A DNA stretch of 64,000 nt. Source: JANXMY01 sp964251675 (GTDB lineage Bacteria; Armatimonadota; Armatimonadia; Armatimonadales; Capsulimonadaceae). A program made the translations under genes and the position numbers. Location: NCBI GenBank assembly GCA_964251675.1, contig CAXUKS010000012.1, forward strand, positions 1 to 64,000. The letters are read 5' to 3'. Numbering within the stretch: position 1 is the first letter of the stretch; each line of letters opens with the position of its first letter. Positions 25,024-34,133 of the stretch are shown here, piece after piece. The notes under the pieces were generated by a model. That model was given only the letters and a program-made list of their open reading frames with translations, ran no database searches and had not been told where the DNA came from.

Positions 25024-26739
25024 ATGCTGCGCCGCTTTTTCTCTTACTACCAGCCCCATCGCCGGCTTTTTCTGGTGGACTTTTTCTGCGCGGTCCTGTC
25101 GGGCCTGCTGGAGCTGGCCTTCCCGCTGGCCGTCGGAGCGTTCGTGGACCGGCTGCTGCCTTCCCAGAACTGGAGCCTCATTCTGGGGGCGACTTTCGGT
25201 CTGCTGGCGATCTATTTTCTGAACACGGGCCTGCAGTATATTGTCAACTACTGGGGCCATGTTCTGGGCATCTCCATTGAGACCGAAATGCGGCGCAAGA
25301 TTTTTGACCACCTGCAAAAACTCTCCTTTCGATTCTATGACAACCAGAAGACCGGGCGGCTGGTGGCACGTGTCACCAAAGACCTGGAAGATGTCGGCGA
25401 GGTCGCCCATCACGGCCCGGAAGATGCGTTTATCGCCGTGATGACCTTTCTGGGGTCGTTCGCGCTGATGTTCACGCTCAACGCCAAACTGGCTCTGGTC
25501 ACCGGCCTGGTCGTCCCGCCCATGATGTGGATCTCCACCCGCTACGGGCGGGCGATGACCCAGACCATGCGGACGCTGTTCGGACAGGTCGGCGACTTCA
25601 ACGCACGAATCGAAGAGAATGTCGGCGGCATCCGCGTGGTCCAGGCATTTGTGAACGAAAACCACGAGCGGATGCTGTTCGCCCAGGACAACGCCCGGTA
25701 CCGGGCGACCAAGCTGGATGCCTACCAGCTCATGTCCAAAAGCATGTCGCTGAGCTACATGACCATGCGGATTGTGCAGCTTTTCGTGATGATTGCCGGG
25801 GCCTACTTCGTGCTGCACGGGGCGCTGACGGTGGGCGGCTTCATGGGCTTCCTGCTGCTGGTGAACGTCTTTTTCCGGCCTGTGGAAAAAATCAACGCCG
25901 TGCTGGAAACCTATCCCAAAGGCATCGCGGGCTTTAAGCGGTACACGGAGCTGCTGGACACCGCCCCGGACATCACCGATGCGCCGGACGCCGTGTCCGT
26001 AGGAGTCCTGCGGGGCGCGATTCAGTTTGAGGCCGCGACTTTTGGCTACACCCCCCACAAGACGGTGCTGCGGGGCATCGACCTGTCCATCCGCCCCGGC
26101 GAGATGGTCGCTTTTGTCGGGCCGAGCGGGGCAGGCAAAACGACCCTCTGCTCTCTGCTGCCGCGCTTTTACGACCTGGATTCGGGGCGGATCACCGTGG
26201 ACGGCATCGATATTCGGCAGATGACGCTGGACTCGCTGCGCCGGAACATCGGCATTGTGCAGCAGGACGTGTTCCTGTTCGCCGGCACCATCCGCGAGAA
26301 CATCGCCTATGGCAAGCTGGGGGCATCGGACGAGGAAATCTGGGAGGCGGCCCGGCGGGCGAGGCTCGACGACATGATCGCCCTGCTCCCGGACGGGCTG
26401 GACACGCTGACCGGGGAGCGGGGCGTGAAGCTGTCGGGCGGCCAGAAGCAGCGGATGGCGATTGCGCGGATGTTCTTGAAGAACCCGCCGATCCTGATTC
26501 TGGACGAAGCCACGTCCGCACTGGACACCGAGACCGAGCGGGCGATCCAGGCGTCGCTGGCCGAGCTTGCCCTGGGCCGCACCACGCTGGTCATCGCGCA
26601 CCGGCTGGCGACGATCCAGAACGCAGACCGCATCGTTGTGGTTGATGAAACCGGCGTGGCCGAACAGGGACGGCATGACGATCTGGTCCGGGCTTCGGGC
26701 CTCTACCAGCGGCTGCACGAAGCGCAGTACAGCCGCTGA
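25024..26739 (+). CDS. ABC exporter, fused membrane and ATPase domains
   Basis: A 571-residue half-transporter of the MsbA/Sav1866 type. Six transmembrane helices lie in residues about 15-300 and the ATPase domain in 330-570: Walker A GPSGAGKTT, Q-loop NIGIVQQDVFLFAG, signature LSGGQKQRM, Walker B ILILDEATSALD and switch His in VIAHRLA. It works as a dimer to export lipids, peptides or small molecules. The ATG at 25024 (GAGGA 11 bases upstream) is preferred to the one at 24961 because the latter would translate the terminator hairpin. Divergent to the carrier-protein operon, it may export that pathway's product. Confidence 0.9.
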   Translation: MLRRFFSYYQPHRRLFLVDFFCAVLSGLLELAFPLAVGAFVDRLLPSQNWSLILGATFGLLAIYFLNTGLQYIVNYWGHVLGISIETEMRRKIFDHLQKLSFRFYDNQKTGRLVARVTKDLEDVGEVAHHGPEDAFIAVMTFLGSFALMFTLNAKLALVTGLVVPPMMWISTRYGRAMTQTMRTLFGQVGDFNARIEENVGGIRVVQAFVNENHERMLFAQDNARYRATKLDAYQLMSKSMSLSYMTMRIVQLFVMIAGAYFVLHGALTVGGFMGFLLLVNVFFRPVEKINAVLETYPKGIAGFKRYTELLDTAPDITDAPDAVSVGVLRGAIQFEAATFGYTPHKTVLRGIDLSIRPGEMVAFVGPSGAGKTTLCSLLPRFYDLDSGRITVDGIDIRQMTLDSLRRNIGIVQQDVFLFAGTIRENIAYGKLGASDEEIWEAARRARLDDMIALLPDGLDTLTGERGVKLSGGQKQRMAIARMFLKNPPILILDEATSALDTETERAIQASLAELALGRTTLVIAHRLATIQNADRIVVVDETGVAEQGRHDDLVRASGLYQRLHEAQYSR

Positions 26740-26745
26740 ACTTTC

Positions 26746-26962
26746 GGAGACCTAACCCCCGTCCCCCTTCCCTGAGATGGAAGGGGGAGTAAGAACAAGA
26801 GCGTGTTCACTGTAGGGCAGGGCTTGCCCCTGCCCTTCTTTCTTTGCCCCTGCCCTTCATTTCTTATCCTTCTCAGGCTGCCCCTAAAATCAACACCCAA
26901 AATCAACACCAAAATCAAAAGGTGCTGGGACGGGGGTAATCGGTGGCTGCACTCGGCGCGGG
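26746..26962. repeat. Gene-free stretch with half-palindromes
   Basis: gacctaacccccgtccccc...aagggggag is one arm of the element seen complete at 60151-60312, followed by a gggcaggggcttgcccctgccc hairpin. Short direct repeats of caaaatcaacacc occur near 26887-26920. No gene is seen. Confidence 0.55.
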
Positions 26963-27961
26963 TTATTTCCCAACCGCCACCGGCTGCCCCGCGTCGGCGG
27001 AGCGGTAGGCGGCGAGGGCGACTTCTAAAGCCCGCAGGCCGTCTTCCCCCGTCGCCAGATCGGGGGCCTCCTGCCCCGAAGCCAGGCGCACGAAGTCGGC
27101 GACCAGACCTGCATCTGTGTCGCTGCCCCAGTTCGGCCAGGAGACCTGCCCGGCGTGATCCTCATAATGCACAAGGCTTTGCCCGAACATATCCATGTCC
27201 AGCACGCCCTGTGTGCCGACGACCTGCATCGTGACATCCCCCCACGTCGGGTACGTCTTGGGGCGGGACCAGCTTGTGTCGAGCGTGGCGAAGATACCAC
27301 CTTCGTAGCCAATTGTCAAAAAGCCGGTGTCGTCGTAAGTGCCGTGGGCAAAACCATTACTGATCTCGGCATACACTTCGGTCGCCTCGCGGCCCAGCAG
27401 CACGCGGTTCAGATCGGCCACATGGACCGTGTGGTCGATCACCGCGCCGCCGCCGGAAAGGGCCGTGTCGGTGAACCAGCCGCCGGGCGCACGGCCCCGG
27501 TTGGTTCCGCGAATCGCCAGCACGTCACCGATCACCCCTGCCGACACCTGCTCCCGCAGCTTCCGAAAAACGGGCGAATAGCGGCAGGGAAACGCCGTCG
27601 CCAGGCGCACCTTCCGTGCGGCACACGCGGCAACCAGGGAACGGGCATCTTCCGCCGTGGTCGCCAGCGGCTTTTCACACAGCACGGCGCGGACGCCGGA
27701 CGCGGCGGCCTGCTCGGTCAGCGCCCGGTGATGCACGTTTTCTGAAGTCACAATTGCGCCGTCCAGCTTGCTCTCCAAAAGAGCGTCAGCGGAGGCAAAG
27801 TAGGCCGTGCCGACGCTTTCCGCCAGCGCCCGCCCGCGTGTCTCGTCCGGGTCGGCAATGCCGGCAAGCGACACCTCCGGGTGCGCGGCCAGAGCGTGGG
27901 CGTAAGAGACGGCGTGCATATGGGCCGCCGACAGAATACCGATTTTGACTTGCGTGCTCAC
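26963..27961 (-). CDS. Gfo/Idh/MocA family oxidoreductase
   Basis: A 332-residue NAD(P)-dependent sugar dehydrogenase-like protein: N-terminal Rossmann fold (KIGILSAAHMHAVSYAHAL, where the usual GxGxxG is altered to SAAHMH), VLCEKPLATTAEDA with the catalytic Lys of EKP, and a C-terminal alpha/beta domain (GGAVIDHTVHVADL). The GTG start overlaps the stop of the next upstream oxidoreductase by 4 bp, so the pair is cotranslated. The product probably oxidises a sugar or inositol imported by the divergent ABC system. Confidence 0.85.
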   Translation of the reverse strand: MSTQVKIGILSAAHMHAVSYAHALAAHPEVSLAGIADPDETRGRALAESVGTAYFASADALLESKLDGAIVTSENVHHRALTEQAAASGVRAVLCEKPLATTAEDARSLVAACAARKVRLATAFPCRYSPVFRKLREQVSAGVIGDVLAIRGTNRGRAPGGWFTDTALSGGGAVIDHTVHVADLNRVLLGREATEVYAEISNGFAHGTYDDTGFLTIGYEGGIFATLDTSWSRPKTYPTWGDVTMQVVGTQGVLDMDMFGQSLVHYEDHAGQVSWPNWGSDTDAGLVADFVRLASGQEAPDLATGEDGLRALEVALAAYRSADAGQPVAVGK

Positions 27962-28851
27962 AGAGACACCACCTTTCCACTATCCAGAGACTCACGCACG
28001 GCCAGCCCGAGGCGCGTGGCTTCACGGCTGTCTTGCAGCGTCACCGGTGGCGCAGTCCCCTTTTGGAGCGCCAGCACAAAGGCCGCCAGCTCCGAGGCCA
28101 GCACGTCGGGCGGCGGGCCGGTGCGGGCCGAATCCTGCTCGATCAGCCCGGCGTCGCCGGCCACTTCCAGCGTCGTGCGCGGGCTGCCGCCGAACGTCAG
28201 CATTCCCGTGACATGGGCCATTGCGCCGGACTCAAAGCGCAGAGTAACCAGCACATAATCCCAGATGTCCAGATTGAAGCTCTGACTGATAAAGCCGCGT
28301 GCGAACACCCGGATGACCGGGCCGAAGGTCCACCGCAGCCAGTCGAAGTCTGCCGACAGTTGTTCCAGCAGGCCGTCGACCTCTTCTGTCCCTTCGCCAT
28401 TTTCGCAAAACACCTGTGCCAGACGGACCGCTGAAGGCGCACCGACCCCGCCCCCACGCACCAGGCGATGCACCGCGCTGAACTCCGGGGACAGCCGCCG
28501 CAGGCCGGTCGGCATGGCGGCCACACCGGCCTGCTGCACTGCCGCCAGACACGCTTCGGCGTCCGAGGCTGCCTCGGCCAGCGGGCCAGCCAGGAGCAGT
28601 GATTTCCCCGCTTCTGCCGCCTGTTTGACCCAGAGCGGATTCGCAGGCGGCGGGGTGCAGATGTCAATGATGTCGGGCCGGGCCTCTAAGAGCAGCGCGT
28701 TCCAATCGCTAAACAGCGGGCCGGGCGAGTCATCCTCGCCAAATGGAGGGACTAGAACGCCGACAATCTCGGCGTCCGGCAGGGTCGCCCAGGCGCGGGC
28801 GTGCCGTTTGCTCAGGCTTTCGGCCCCGATGAGGGCCACGCGGTAGGTCAT
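27958..28851 (-). CDS. Gfo/Idh/MocA-like oxidoreductase, catalytic lysine motif altered
   Basis: A 297-residue protein of the same family as its overlapping neighbour: Rossmann start YRVALIGAESLSKRHARAWA and C-terminal domain. Where the family has EKP, this one reads LLLAGPLAEAASDA: Lys is absent, so it may lack dehydrogenase activity or serve as a partner subunit. GGAG lies eight bases before the ATG. It diverges from the sugar transporter genes across 135 bp. Confidence 0.8.
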   Translation of the reverse strand: MTYRVALIGAESLSKRHARAWATLPDAEIVGVLVPPFGEDDSPGPLFSDWNALLLEARPDIIDICTPPPANPLWVKQAAEAGKSLLLAGPLAEAASDAEACLAAVQQAGVAAMPTGLRRLSPEFSAVHRLVRGGGVGAPSAVRLAQVFCENGEGTEEVDGLLEQLSADFDWLRWTFGPVIRVFARGFISQSFNLDIWDYVLVTLRFESGAMAHVTGMLTFGGSPRTTLEVAGDAGLIEQDSARTGPPPDVLASELAAFVLALQKGTAPPVTLQDSREATRLGLAVRESLDSGKVVSL

Positions 28852-28910
28852 GGATTGTCTCCGGTTTGATAGGCTGCCGCTATAATACCCAGTTGTGACA
28901 GCTCTGGGGC

Positions 28911-28940
28911 TTGTTATCGGGGCCGTGAATCGGATATACT
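28911..28940 (+). promoter_or_regulatory. Promoter of the sugar transporter operon
   Basis: TTGTTA, 18 bases, TATACT, about 47 bases ahead of the TTG start at 28987. Confidence 0.5.
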
Positions 28941-28986
28941 CTTGTGTCTGGGGCAGCGGCCCGTGAAACCGAAGAGGAACTAACAC

Positions 28987-30009
28987 TTGAACAACACGCC
29001 ATTTATGCGGGGAGCCAGCCTGGCTGCGCTGCCCCTGCTGCTGCTGATCGCCGGGTGCAGCACCAAGCCGGGAGGGTCCGGGACCGCCGCTGGCGGCGGG
29101 TCCGGGCCGGGGCTGCCGACGCTGGCAAAGAAAGACACCTACAAAGTCGGCTTTTCGCAGGTGGAAAGCAACAACCCCTGGCGCATTGCCGAAACCAAAA
29201 GCCTGCGCGATGAAGCCGCCAAGCGCGGCTACCAGATCGTGGTCACGGATGCCACCGGCTCCCCCGCCAAGCAAATCTCCGATGTCGGAAACATGATCGC
29301 CCAGCGCGTAGACCTGATTTTCCTCGCGCCGCAGTCGGAAAAGCCGCTGGCTCCCGTGGTCCTGCAGGCCAAACAGGCGGGCATCCCGGTGATTCTGCTG
29401 GACCGGCGCGTGGATGCCAGCATCGCCAAGCCCGGCAATGATTATGTGACGTTTATCGGCTCGGACTTCGTGCAGCAGGGCAAGGAAGCCGCCGACTGGC
29501 TGATTAAAGAGTCCGGTGGCAAGGGCAAAATCATTGAGCTGGAAGGCAGCACCGGCTCGTCCCCCGCGATTGACCGCAAAAAAGGCTTTGATGACCAGAT
29601 TAAATCCCAGCCAGGAATGCAGATTGTCGCCTCGCAGCCCGCCGACTTCGCCCGTGAAAAAGGCCGTCAGATCACGGAAACGCTGCTGCAGGCCCATCCC
29701 GACGTGACCGCCGTGTACGCGCACAACGACGAAATGGCCCTCGGCGCGGTGGTTGCCTTGCAGGCGGCGGGCAAGCAGCCCGGCAAAGCCGTTCAGGTGA
29801 TTTCCATTGACGGCGGCAAGGAAGCCTTGCAGGCGATTATCAGCGGCCAGATGAACTATGTCGTGCAGTCCAGCCCCTTTTTCGGCCCCATCGCGTTTGA
29901 CACGATGCAGCAGTACGTGGGCGGCGAGAAAATCCCGGACTGGGTCGTGGTCAAAGACAAAGCGTTTGACAGCGCGAATGCTAAAGCCGAGGTCGGCACC
30001 GCGTATTAA
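28987..30009 (+). CDS. Sugar ABC transporter, substrate-binding lipoprotein
   Basis: A 340-residue RbsB-type periplasmic-binding protein. The N-terminus has a lipoprotein signal with the lipobox LIAGC (Cys24), so it is anchored to a membrane. Motifs: YKVGFSQVESNNPWRIAETK, LIFLAPQSEKPLAPVV, VILLDRRVDA, VYAHNDEMALGAV. The family binds ribose, galactofuranose or related sugars. The start is a TTG: AGAGGAA sits eight bases before it, whereas the ATG at 29005 has no ribosome site. It is the first gene of the transporter set, separated from the ATPase gene by a 45-bp-armed palindrome. Confidence 0.9.
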   Translation: MNNTPFMRGASLAALPLLLLIAGCSTKPGGSGTAAGGGSGPGLPTLAKKDTYKVGFSQVESNNPWRIAETKSLRDEAAKRGYQIVVTDATGSPAKQISDVGNMIAQRVDLIFLAPQSEKPLAPVVLQAKQAGIPVILLDRRVDASIAKPGNDYVTFIGSDFVQQGKEAADWLIKESGGKGKIIELEGSTGSSPAIDRKKGFDDQIKSQPGMQIVASQPADFAREKGRQITETLLQAHPDVTAVYAHNDEMALGAVVALQAAGKQPGKAVQVISIDGGKEALQAIISGQMNYVVQSSPFFGPIAFDTMQQYVGGEKIPDWVVVKDKAFDSANAKAEVGTAY

Positions 30010-30014
30010 CCCCG

Positions 30015-30179
30015 AGACCTACCTTCCTTGCTTCGCAGGGTCCTTCCTAAAGGAAGGATACAGACAAGATAGACGGACAGGATAAGAAGGGCGGGGGGAC
30101 CACGCCCCTATGCCGCGTCTTTTCTGTTGTCCTAATCCTTCCTTTAGGAAGGACCCTGCGAAGCAAGGAAGGTAGGTCT
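30015..30179. repeat. Palindromic element with perfect 45-bp arms
   Basis: Arms 30015-30059 and 30135-30179 are exact reverse complements. The inner part holds a second gc-rich hairpin (gggcggggggaccacgcccct). Each arm itself contains tccttcctaaaggaagga. A second copy is at 50375-50518. Here it separates the binding-protein gene from the ATPase gene of one operon, where it could act as a terminator or stabilise the upstream message. Confidence 0.9.
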
Positions 30180-30197
30180 ATTGATTGCAAGCACCCT

Positions 30198-31799
30198 ATG
30201 CCCACCCCCACCCCACCCTCCAAGCCGCTCCTGCAAATGGAGAACATCAACAAGGCATTCGCCGGTATCCCGGCTCTGTCCAACGCCCGGCTGGATATTC
30301 TGCCCGGCGAAATCCATGCGCTCATTGGCGAAAATGGCGCGGGCAAGTCCACGCTCATAAAAATCCTGACCGGGGCCTATCGCCGCGACGGCGGGACAAT
30401 CACGTTTCAGGGCAAATCCATCAGCTTCCAGTCGCCCCGGCAGGCGCAGGACGGCGGCATCAGCACCATCTATCAGGAAGTCAATCTGGTCCCCTATCGG
30501 TCCATCGCCGAGAACATCTTTCTAGGCCGCGAGCCGCGCCGCTTCGGGCTGATTGACTGGAAGCGGCTGAACCGCGAGGCCGGGGAGGCGCTGGCCCGTC
30601 TCGGCATCACTACGCTGGATGTGACGCAGCCCCTCGCCACGCTCAACATCGCCTTGCAGCAGATGACCGCGATTGCGCGAGCCGTGTCTCTGCAAAGCAA
30701 ATTAGTGGTCATGGACGAGCCGACGTCTTCGCTGGACGACGGCGAGGTGGCGACCCTGTTCACCGTCCTGCAGGGCCTGAAAGCCGAGGGCGTCTCGGTG
30801 ATTTATGTCAGCCATAAATTGGACGAGCTGTTCGCGCTCTGCGACCGAATTACGGTCATGCGCGACGGCAAAACGGTGGACACGCGCCGGATTGCCGACA
30901 CCAACAAATTGGAACTCGTGTCCCGAATGCTGGGCCGCGAGCCGGGCGAAGTGCAGCGGGCCGGGCAGACCGGCTTCCGGCGCACAGACCACGCCGAGGG
31001 AGCGACGCTGCTGGAAGCGCAGCACCTGAAGCATGGCCGGGCGCTTCAGGATGCGTCGCTGAGGGTGCGTCAGGGCGAGATCGTGGGCCTGTCGGGCCTG
31101 CTGGGGTCGGGCCGGACGGAAGTGGCGCGGGCGATTTTTGGCGCGGACAGCCTGGACAGCGGCACGGTGACACTCGGCGGCAAGACGGCGGGGTTTCGTG
31201 CCCCCGCCGATGCCATCCGGGCGGGGCTGGGCTTCTGCTCGGAAGACCGCAAGGGCGAAGGGATTATCCCCAACCTGTCGGTGCGCGAGAATATGACGCT
31301 GGCCGCACTGCCTGCCCTGACGCAGGGCGGGGTCGTCTCCCGCGCCCGGCAGCAGGAGATCGTGGAGCGGTTTATCAAGCAGCTCGGCATCAAAACGTCG
31401 GGGCCGGAGCAGCCGATTAAAGAGCTGTCCGGCGGCAATCAGCAAAAAGTGCTGCTCGCCCGCTGGCTGTGCCTGAACCCCAAATTACTCATTTTAGATG
31501 AGCCGACACGCGGCATTGATGTCGGCGCGAAGGCGGAGATACAATCGCTCATCGGCAGGCTGGCCGATGATGGTCTGGGAGTGCTGATGATTTCGTCGGA
31601 AGTGGAAGAAGTGCTGGAAGGCAGCGACCGGGTGGTGGTCATGCGCGACGGGCGCTCGGTGGCAGATATGCCCCGCAGCGAAGCGACGCAGGAGACGCTG
31701 TTTGACGCCATGGCGCAGGGCGGCGTGCAGTCGGACGAAGCGCAGACGGACGAAGCGCAGACGGACGAAGCGCAGACGGAGGAAGTCGATGGTCGTTAA
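30198..31799 (+). CDS. Sugar ABC transporter, double ATPase subunit (RbsA-type)
   Basis: A 533-residue protein with two ATPase domains. Domain 1: GENGAGKST, QEVNLVPYRS, VVMDEPTSSLDD. Domain 2: GLSGLLGSGRTE, SEDRKGEGI, LSGGNQQKVLLARWL, LILDEPTRGIDVGAK. This is the normal layout of ribose/xylose/galactofuranose importers. The C-terminus ends in a charged DEAQT tandem repeat not usual for the family. The last 11 bp overlap the permease gene, which shows coupling. No clear ribosome site is seen before the ATG, which lies 18 bases behind the palindromic element. Confidence 0.93.
   Translation: MPTPTPPSKPLLQMENINKAFAGIPALSNARLDILPGEIHALIGENGAGKSTLIKILTGAYRRDGGTITFQGKSISFQSPRQAQDGGISTIYQEVNLVPYRSIAENIFLGREPRRFGLIDWKRLNREAGEALARLGITTLDVTQPLATLNIALQQMTAIARAVSLQSKLVVMDEPTSSLDDGEVATLFTVLQGLKAEGVSVIYVSHKLDELFALCDRITVMRDGKTVDTRRIADTNKLELVSRMLGREPGEVQRAGQTGFRRTDHAEGATLLEAQHLKHGRALQDASLRVRQGEIVGLSGLLGSGRTEVARAIFGADSLDSGTVTLGGKTAGFRAPADAIRAGLGFCSEDRKGEGIIPNLSVRENMTLAALPALTQGGVVSRARQQEIVERFIKQLGIKTSGPEQPIKELSGGNQQKVLLARWLCLNPKLLILDEPTRGIDVGAKAEIQSLIGRLADDGLGVLMISSEVEEVLEGSDRVVVMRDGRSVADMPRSEATQETLFDAMAQGGVQSDEAQTDEAQTDEAQTEEVDGR
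31734..31783 (+). repeat. In-frame 15-bp tandem repeat at the ATPase C-terminus
   Basis: gacgaagcgcagacg occurs three times, with a variant part copy, encoding (DEAQT)3. Copy changes would lengthen the tail without breaking the frame; it ends 6 bp before the permease start. Confidence 0.9.
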
Positions 31800-32790
31800 A
31801 GACACGTCCCCCGCCCCGGCGTCTGCTGCCCGGCGCAGGCTGCCGCACGATGCAGGCCGCCTCTGGGGCGCTCCGGTGGCCCTGCTCCTGCTGGTGCTGT
31901 ATAATGCGTTTTTTACGAAAAACTTCCTGACGGTGCAATCTATCGACGTGCTGCTGACGCAGATTGCGCCAATTGTGATTGTCGGCGTGGGCATGACGCT
32001 GGTGATCGCCACAGGCGGCATTGACCTGTCGGTCGGCTCGCTGATGGCGATTGCCGGGGCGATAGCTCCCCTGCTGTTCTCGCAGCACCACGGCATTTTT
32101 GCCGCACCGGGCATTGGAACTTTGCTGGCGTGTCTGGCCGCCCTGGTGCTGGCCGCGCTGCTGGGACTGTTCAACGGCCTGCTGGTGACGACATTTCGTA
32201 TTCAGCCGATCATCGCCACGCTGGTGCTGTTCATCGCCGGGCGCGGCATCGCGCAGGTGCTGACCAACGGCAAAATCCAGACGTTCAGCAACCCCGGCTT
32301 TCAGGGTCTGGGCACGGGGCACATTCTGGGCGTGCCTGTTCAAGTGATCCTGATGGTCGTCATTGTCCTGCTGGCCGCGTGGGCGATCCGGGCGACGGCC
32401 TGGGGGCGGTACGTGCTGGCGTCCGGCGACAACGAGGCGGCGGCGCAGCTGTCGGGCGTCCCGGTGGACCGGGTCAAGCGAACGGTGTATGTCCTCAGTG
32501 GCCTGCTGGCCGGGCTGGCGGGTCTGGCGGCCGTGTCCATCAATGCGGCCTCGGATGCGGCTTCGGTGGGCCTGCTGATGGAGTTGAACGCGATTGCCGC
32601 CGTGGCGATTGGCGGCACGCCGCTGACCGGGGGGCGGGCGTCGATCATCGGCACGCTGGTCGGGGGCGCGATTGTGCCGCTTCTTCAATTCTCGCTGGTC
32701 TCGCACAATGTTCCCGCCGCCGCCGCGCAGGTGGTCAATGGCGCCATTATCATTCTCGCCGTGGTGCTTCAGCGGCAGCGGCGGCAGTAG
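31789..32790 (+). CDS. Sugar ABC transporter permease 1 (RbsC-type)
   Basis: A 333-residue inner-membrane protein of the BPD_transp_2 family with eight to ten hydrophobic segments and the conserved GGIDLSVGSLMAIAG, ALLGLFNGLLVT, GNNE-like SGDNEAAAQLSGV and LNAIAAVAIGGTPLTGGR. It starts 11 bases inside the ATPase gene. It pairs with the second permease (32801-33799), giving a heterodimeric channel as in galactofuranose-type (YtfT/YjfF) systems. Confidence 0.92.
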   Translation: MVVKDTSPAPASAARRRLPHDAGRLWGAPVALLLLVLYNAFFTKNFLTVQSIDVLLTQIAPIVIVGVGMTLVIATGGIDLSVGSLMAIAGAIAPLLFSQHHGIFAAPGIGTLLACLAALVLAALLGLFNGLLVTTFRIQPIIATLVLFIAGRGIAQVLTNGKIQTFSNPGFQGLGTGHILGVPVQVILMVVIVLLAAWAIRATAWGRYVLASGDNEAAAQLSGVPVDRVKRTVYVLSGLLAGLAGLAAVSINAASDAASVGLLMELNAIAAVAIGGTPLTGGRASIIGTLVGGAIVPLLQFSLVSHNVPAAAAQVVNGAIIILAVVLQRQRRQ

Positions 32791-32800
32791 AAAATTATTT

Positions 32801-33799
32801 ATGTCAACAACCATTACGCCAAAAGCCGCATCGCCGGCACGGCCGCGCATCGGCCTGTTTGTCAGCCTGCTTCAGCGGCAGGCCGCCCTGATTGCCCTGC
32901 TCCTGCTGCTGCTGTTCGGCAGCCTGCGCTACACGGGTTTTTTAGGCGTCTTCAACCTGTCTGCGCTGGTGCAGTACAACGCCGGTTACGGACTGATTGC
33001 GCTCGGCATGACGTTTGTAATTATGACTGGCGGCATTGACCTGTCGGTCGGCTCGGTGGCGGCGCTCGGCAGCGTGCTGGCGGCCATGATGAGTCCGCAT
33101 GGACTCCTGCCCGCGCTGGCGGTTCCCATTCTGGCCGGGGCGGCGATTGGTCTGATCAACGGCTGGCTGGTCGCCAAAGTCAACATTCTGCCGTTTATCG
33201 TCACCCTGGCAAGCCTGCTGGCCGTGCGCGGGCTGGCCTTTGTCGTGGCGCAGGGGCAGAATGTGGGCGTGGATGCGGACAGCGGCTTCACGCTGATTGA
33301 GCAGGGCTATGTCGGGATCGTGCCGGTCCCGGCGATTATCCTGGTGGTCGCGTTTCTGCTGGGGTCTCTGGCGCTGAACTTCACCCCCTGGGGCCGTCAT
33401 GTGCTGGCCCTCGGCGGCGGCGAGGAGGCGTCGCGGCTGATGGGGCTGAACACGGACCGGATCAAAATCAGCGTCTACGTACTGAGCGGGGCGCTGGCGG
33501 GAATGGCCGGGGCGATGCTGGCGGCGCTGACATTTTCGGGCATCCCGTCGGAAGGCATAGGCTGGGAGCTGAACGCGATAGCCGCCGTGGTGGTCGGTGG
33601 CACTCTGCTGACCGGCGGGCAGGGGTCAGTAGGGGCGACGCTGTCCGGGACGCTGCTGCTGGGCTTGATTTTCACGGTGCTGAACTTTGAGAACAATCTT
33701 GGAAGATTTAACTTCAGCACCTACTGGCAACAGGTCATTCGCGGCCTCTTTTTGCTCGTAGTGGTCCTCAGCCAGAGCCGCGCCTTGCGGCGCAGATGA
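32801..33799 (+). CDS. Sugar ABC transporter permease 2 (RbsC/YjfF-type)
   Basis: A 332-residue membrane protein homologous to permease 1: GGIDLSVGSVAALG, GLINGWLVAKVNILPFIVTL, LALGGGEEASRLMGL, ELNAIAAVVVGGTLLTGGQG. The N-terminal 30 residues are cytoplasmic. The ATG at 32801 is ten bases after the stop of permease 1; the region in between (aaaattattt) has no good ribosome site, so re-initiation is likely. It is the last gene of the operon, followed by a strong terminator. Confidence 0.92.
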   Translation: MSTTITPKAASPARPRIGLFVSLLQRQAALIALLLLLLFGSLRYTGFLGVFNLSALVQYNAGYGLIALGMTFVIMTGGIDLSVGSVAALGSVLAAMMSPHGLLPALAVPILAGAAIGLINGWLVAKVNILPFIVTLASLLAVRGLAFVVAQGQNVGVDADSGFTLIEQGYVGIVPVPAIILVVAFLLGSLALNFTPWGRHVLALGGGEEASRLMGLNTDRIKISVYVLSGALAGMAGAMLAALTFSGIPSEGIGWELNAIAAVVVGGTLLTGGQGSVGATLSGTLLLGLIFTVLNFENNLGRFNFSTYWQQVIRGLFLLVVVLSQSRALRRR

Positions 33800-33868
33800 C
33801 CTGCTGCAGTGAAGCTGTGGCAGAATATGTCGAAGTGGAGTTTCCGGCACAGCTTGAAACGGCGCCAG

Positions 33869-33907
33869 AAAACCGCCCTCTCATCTCGACGATGCGAGGG
33901 CGGTTTT
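33869..33907 (+). terminator. Terminator of the sugar transporter operon
   Basis: AAAACCGCCCTC pairs with GAGGGCGGTTTT around a 15-base loop and ends in a T run, 70 bases past the last permease gene. Confidence 0.85.
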
Positions 33908-34053
33908 TGGTGTGTTGTGCGGTTTTTGGTGTGTTGTGCGGATGGTGCAGATGGCCGTCGCGGAGGAAGTCCGCATGGTCATCGTGTATAACTCATTGTA
34001 TTGTGAACGATAAGTAGAAGTGTATACCGAATGTGCAAATTAGTGACTGACAC

Positions 34054-34104
34054 TTGACTCTTGCACGGCGATTTCGGTAAACTACTTACTTGTACACATC
34101 AATG
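34054..34104 (+). promoter_or_regulatory. Promoter and candidate operator of the ZIP gene
   Basis: TTGACT (34054-34059), 18 bases, TAAACT (34078-34083). Ten bases later comes TACACATCAATG (34093-34104), which recurs as TACACATAAATG at exactly the same distance behind the -10 box of the COG0523 promoter. A regulator bound there would block early transcription. Confidence 0.6.
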
Positions 34105-34133
34105 CAAAAAACTGGAAAAGCACGGGCGGAACA

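Larger units (their letters stand above)
33800..34133. other. Gene-free stretch between sugar transporter and ZIP gene
   Basis: Holds a terminator (33869-33907), a 19-bp direct repeat (33901-33919 and 33920-33938), several GTGTATA motifs and the ZIP promoter. No gene is seen. Confidence 0.7.

Noticed and set aside
24754..26718. Long open frame on the minus strand opposite the ABC exporter
   Set aside because: Low-complexity His/Gln/Arg product; the plus strand carries all ABC motifs.
33901..33938. 19-bp direct repeat cggtttttggtgtgttgtg as a possible CRISPR or regulatory array
   Set aside because: Only two abutting copies without spacers, directly behind a terminator; looks like a simple duplication.
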